NCBI GenBank assembly: GCA_030610915.1
Contig: JAUWQS010000063.1
Coordinates: 1 to 7,820 of the forward strand
DNA from: Pseudomonadota bacterium
Lineage (GTDB): Bacteria > Desulfobacterota > Syntrophia > Syntrophales > JADFWA01
Length of the DNA stretch: 7,820 nt
Direction: 5' to 3'
Within the stretch, counting starts at the first letter, position 1. Every line of letters starts with the position of its first letter. Below the pieces are notes generated by a model, which was given only the letters and a program-made list of their open reading frames with translations, made no database searches and was not told the origin of the DNA. A program made the translations under genes and the position numbers. Below are positions 7,007-7,820 of this stretch, piece after piece.

Positions 7007-7044
7007 GTTCACGGTTGATAGCTTTTAACCGTTGAACCGTGAAC
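7007..7044 (+). other. Hairpin with alternative pairings upstream of lptE
   Basis: GTTCACGGTT at 7007-7016 is exactly complementary to AACCGTGAAC at 7035-7044. A shorter alternative pairs ACGGTT at 7011-7016 with AACCGT at 7027-7032. The right arm is shared with the outer inverted repeat of the composite element, so three mutually exclusive foldings exist. No T-run follows, so it is not a standard terminator. Confidence 0.55.
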
Positions 7045-7086
7045 AGTGAACCTTGAATCTCCGGCTTGTCTGGGTTAGAGTTACCC

Positions 7087-7115
7087 TTACCAAAAACTTA
7101 TTGAGATGTTACGAT
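7087..7115 (+). promoter_or_regulatory. Weak candidate promoter for lptE
   Basis: TTACCA at 7087-7092 and TACGAT at 7110-7115 are separated by 17 bases, each matching a sigma-70 hexamer at four of six positions. It lies between the repeat element and the gene and would give a leader of only about ten bases. Such matches are common by chance in AT-rich sequence. Confidence 0.22.
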
Positions 7116-7132
7116 AAAAGGGGTAAAAAATA

Positions 7133-7663
7133 ATGGCAGGGCGCGTAAAATATTGTCTGACGGTTATCGTTTTAGTTTTCTTTTTAGCTGCCGGCTGTGG
7201 ATATCACTTTTCTTCCTCAGGAGAGCATATTGACAAAAGTATCCAGACGGTTTTTGTTGATAATTTCTCCAACAAGACCAGTGAGGCACGTATTGAAAAC
7301 TACTTTAGAAACCAATTCATCGATGAGTTCAGAAAGGGGAGTAGATTCAAGATTGTCAACAGAAAAGAACTGTCAAATGCCATCTTCAGATGTAATATAA
7401 ACAGCCTGACAACTTCCCATCTCTCTTACGGCAAAACCGATTTGACCAAAGAAGACCGTGTAACTGTGACCATGGAGGTTTTCTTTGAAGAGAGGAAAAG
7501 CAAAAAGATCATCTGGTACAACAAAAACCTTTCGGAGAGTGAAGAATACAAAGTTGACGAGAGTAACCCAACCACAACCGACACCAACAGAAGAAATGCC
7601 ATTAAGAAGCTTGCAAGTGACATATCTGAAAAGGCATACCGGTGCATTATGTCAGGATTTTGA
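7133..7663 (+). CDS. lptE: LPS-assembly lipoprotein LptE
   Basis: A 176-aa lipoprotein. It opens with a basic start (MAGRVKY), a hydrophobic segment (CLTVIVLVFFLAA) and a lipobox-like AAGC with the acylated cysteine at C22, followed by GYHFSSSG. The sequence C-G-Y-H-F right after the lipobox is the signature start of mature LptE. LptE plugs the LptD barrel in the outer membrane and helps place LPS at the cell surface. The remainder reads as the expected mixed alpha/beta domain (IQTVFVDNFSNKTSEARIE, FRCNINSLTTSHLSY, VTMEVFFEE, ending in a helix IKKLASDISEKAYRCIM), somewhat divergent, as is normal for this family. The start at 7133 is supported by AGGGG at 7119-7123. Position after leuS agrees with the common leuS-lptE-holA order; holA is not visible here. 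Confidence 0.88.
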   Translation: MAGRVKYCLTVIVLVFFLAAGCGYHFSSSGEHIDKSIQTVFVDNFSNKTSEARIENYFRNQFIDEFRKGSRFKIVNRKELSNAIFRCNINSLTTSHLSYGKTDLTKEDRVTVTMEVFFEERKSKKIIWYNKNLSESEEYKVDESNPTTTDTNRRNAIKKLASDISEKAYRCIMSGF

Positions 7664-7820
7664 ATGGATAAGAGAGTTTACGTATCAGCTCAATAAATAG
7701 GGGGATTACATTTTTAAAGTGTTGGTCTCGAACCACGATAAGCGTTCACCGAACATTGAAATTAGAAATTAGAAATTCAGCCTTCATGCTTTTGTACTGC
7801 TCGGCTGAGCTCACGCTGAA
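7664..7820. other. Non-coding tail after lptE with repeat-like sequence
   Basis: No gene can be supported in the last 157 bases. An ATG at 7664 gives only ten codons. AGGGGG at 7699-7704 looks like a Shine-Dalgarno, but no standard start with a plausible product follows it. From about 7744 the sequence resembles the other spacers: GTTCACCGAAC, GAAATTA units, TTCAGCCTTC, and an inverted TTCAGC/GCTGAA pair near the edge. Confidence 0.5.
7758..7778 (+). repeat. Three tandem GAAATTA heptads
   Basis: GAAATTA, GAAATTA, GAAATTC in direct tandem, with the same seven-base period as the GGTTCA heptads elsewhere in the window. It runs straight into a CAGCCT motif, as part of a repeat-rich spacer. Confidence 0.6.

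Larger units (their letters stand above)
6768..7053. repeat. Composite nested inverted-repeat element between leuS and lptE
   Basis: This 286-bp stretch fills most of the 365-base gene-free gap. It is bracketed by 19-base inverted repeats at 6768-6786 and 7035-7053, which match at 17 of 19 positions when one is reverse-complemented (AGGTTCA, two differing bases, GTTCACGGTT). The left end starts directly after the leuS TAA and consists of GGTTCA heptads like those after xseB. Inside lie two further inverted structures, listed separately, and no credible ORF. It may be one compound mobile palindrome or several repeats inserted into each other. No Rho-independent terminator is evident in the gap. 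Confidence 0.6.

Noticed and set aside
7664..7696. Ten-codon ORF after lptE (MDKRVYVSAQ)
   Set aside because: Too short, no independent ribosome binding site, and no recognisable product.
7787..7820. ATG-initiated frame open to the right edge (MLLYCSAELTL)
   Set aside because: It lies in repeat-like sequence without a ribosome binding site and does not resemble the start of HolA.

Overview
The window reads as a housekeeping and cell-envelope stretch from a Gram-negative bacterium, with every supported gene on the + strand. Lipopolysaccharide (LPS) core enzymes at the left and an LptE-type lipoprotein at the right imply an LPS-bearing outer membrane. The style of the proteins and the heavily repeat-populated spacers suggest a deltaproteobacterium in the broad sense (Desulfobacterota/Syntrophales-like). 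That placement is inference; no rRNA or tRNA gene is present to settle it.

Left block (1-3304): a tightly packed run of four genes. It holds the 3' part of a GT4 glycosyltransferase, a WaaP/RfaP-family sugar kinase of LPS core type, and xseA and xseB, the two subunits of exonuclease VII. Gaps are only 1, 2 and 6 bases, so this is very probably one transcript.

Middle (3305-4184): a lone PaaI-like hotdog thioesterase gene (3475-3963) sits between two repeat-rich spacers. The left spacer has GGTTCA heptads, two back-to-back hairpins and a CAGCCT repeat. The right one has a 139-bp palindromic MITE-like element that ends just before the leuS ribosome binding site.

Right block (4185-7820): leuS (leucyl-tRNA synthetase, 860 aa) is followed by a 365-bp gene-free gap. 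Most of that gap is a composite nested palindrome bracketed by 19-bp imperfect inverted repeats. Then comes lptE, the outer-membrane lipoprotein of the LPS transport machine. leuS followed by lptE is a familiar proteobacterial order, normally continuing into holA, but no holA start is visible before the window ends in further repeat-like sequence.

Functionally, the glycosyltransferase, kinase and LptE concern LPS core assembly, core phosphorylation and LPS export; XseAB handles single-stranded DNA; LeuS is core translation. I see no phage, CRISPR, toxin-antitoxin or defence system. The most unusual content is non-coding: several families of dispersed palindromic repeats packed into every large spacer, some placed precisely against stop codons or a ribosome binding site.
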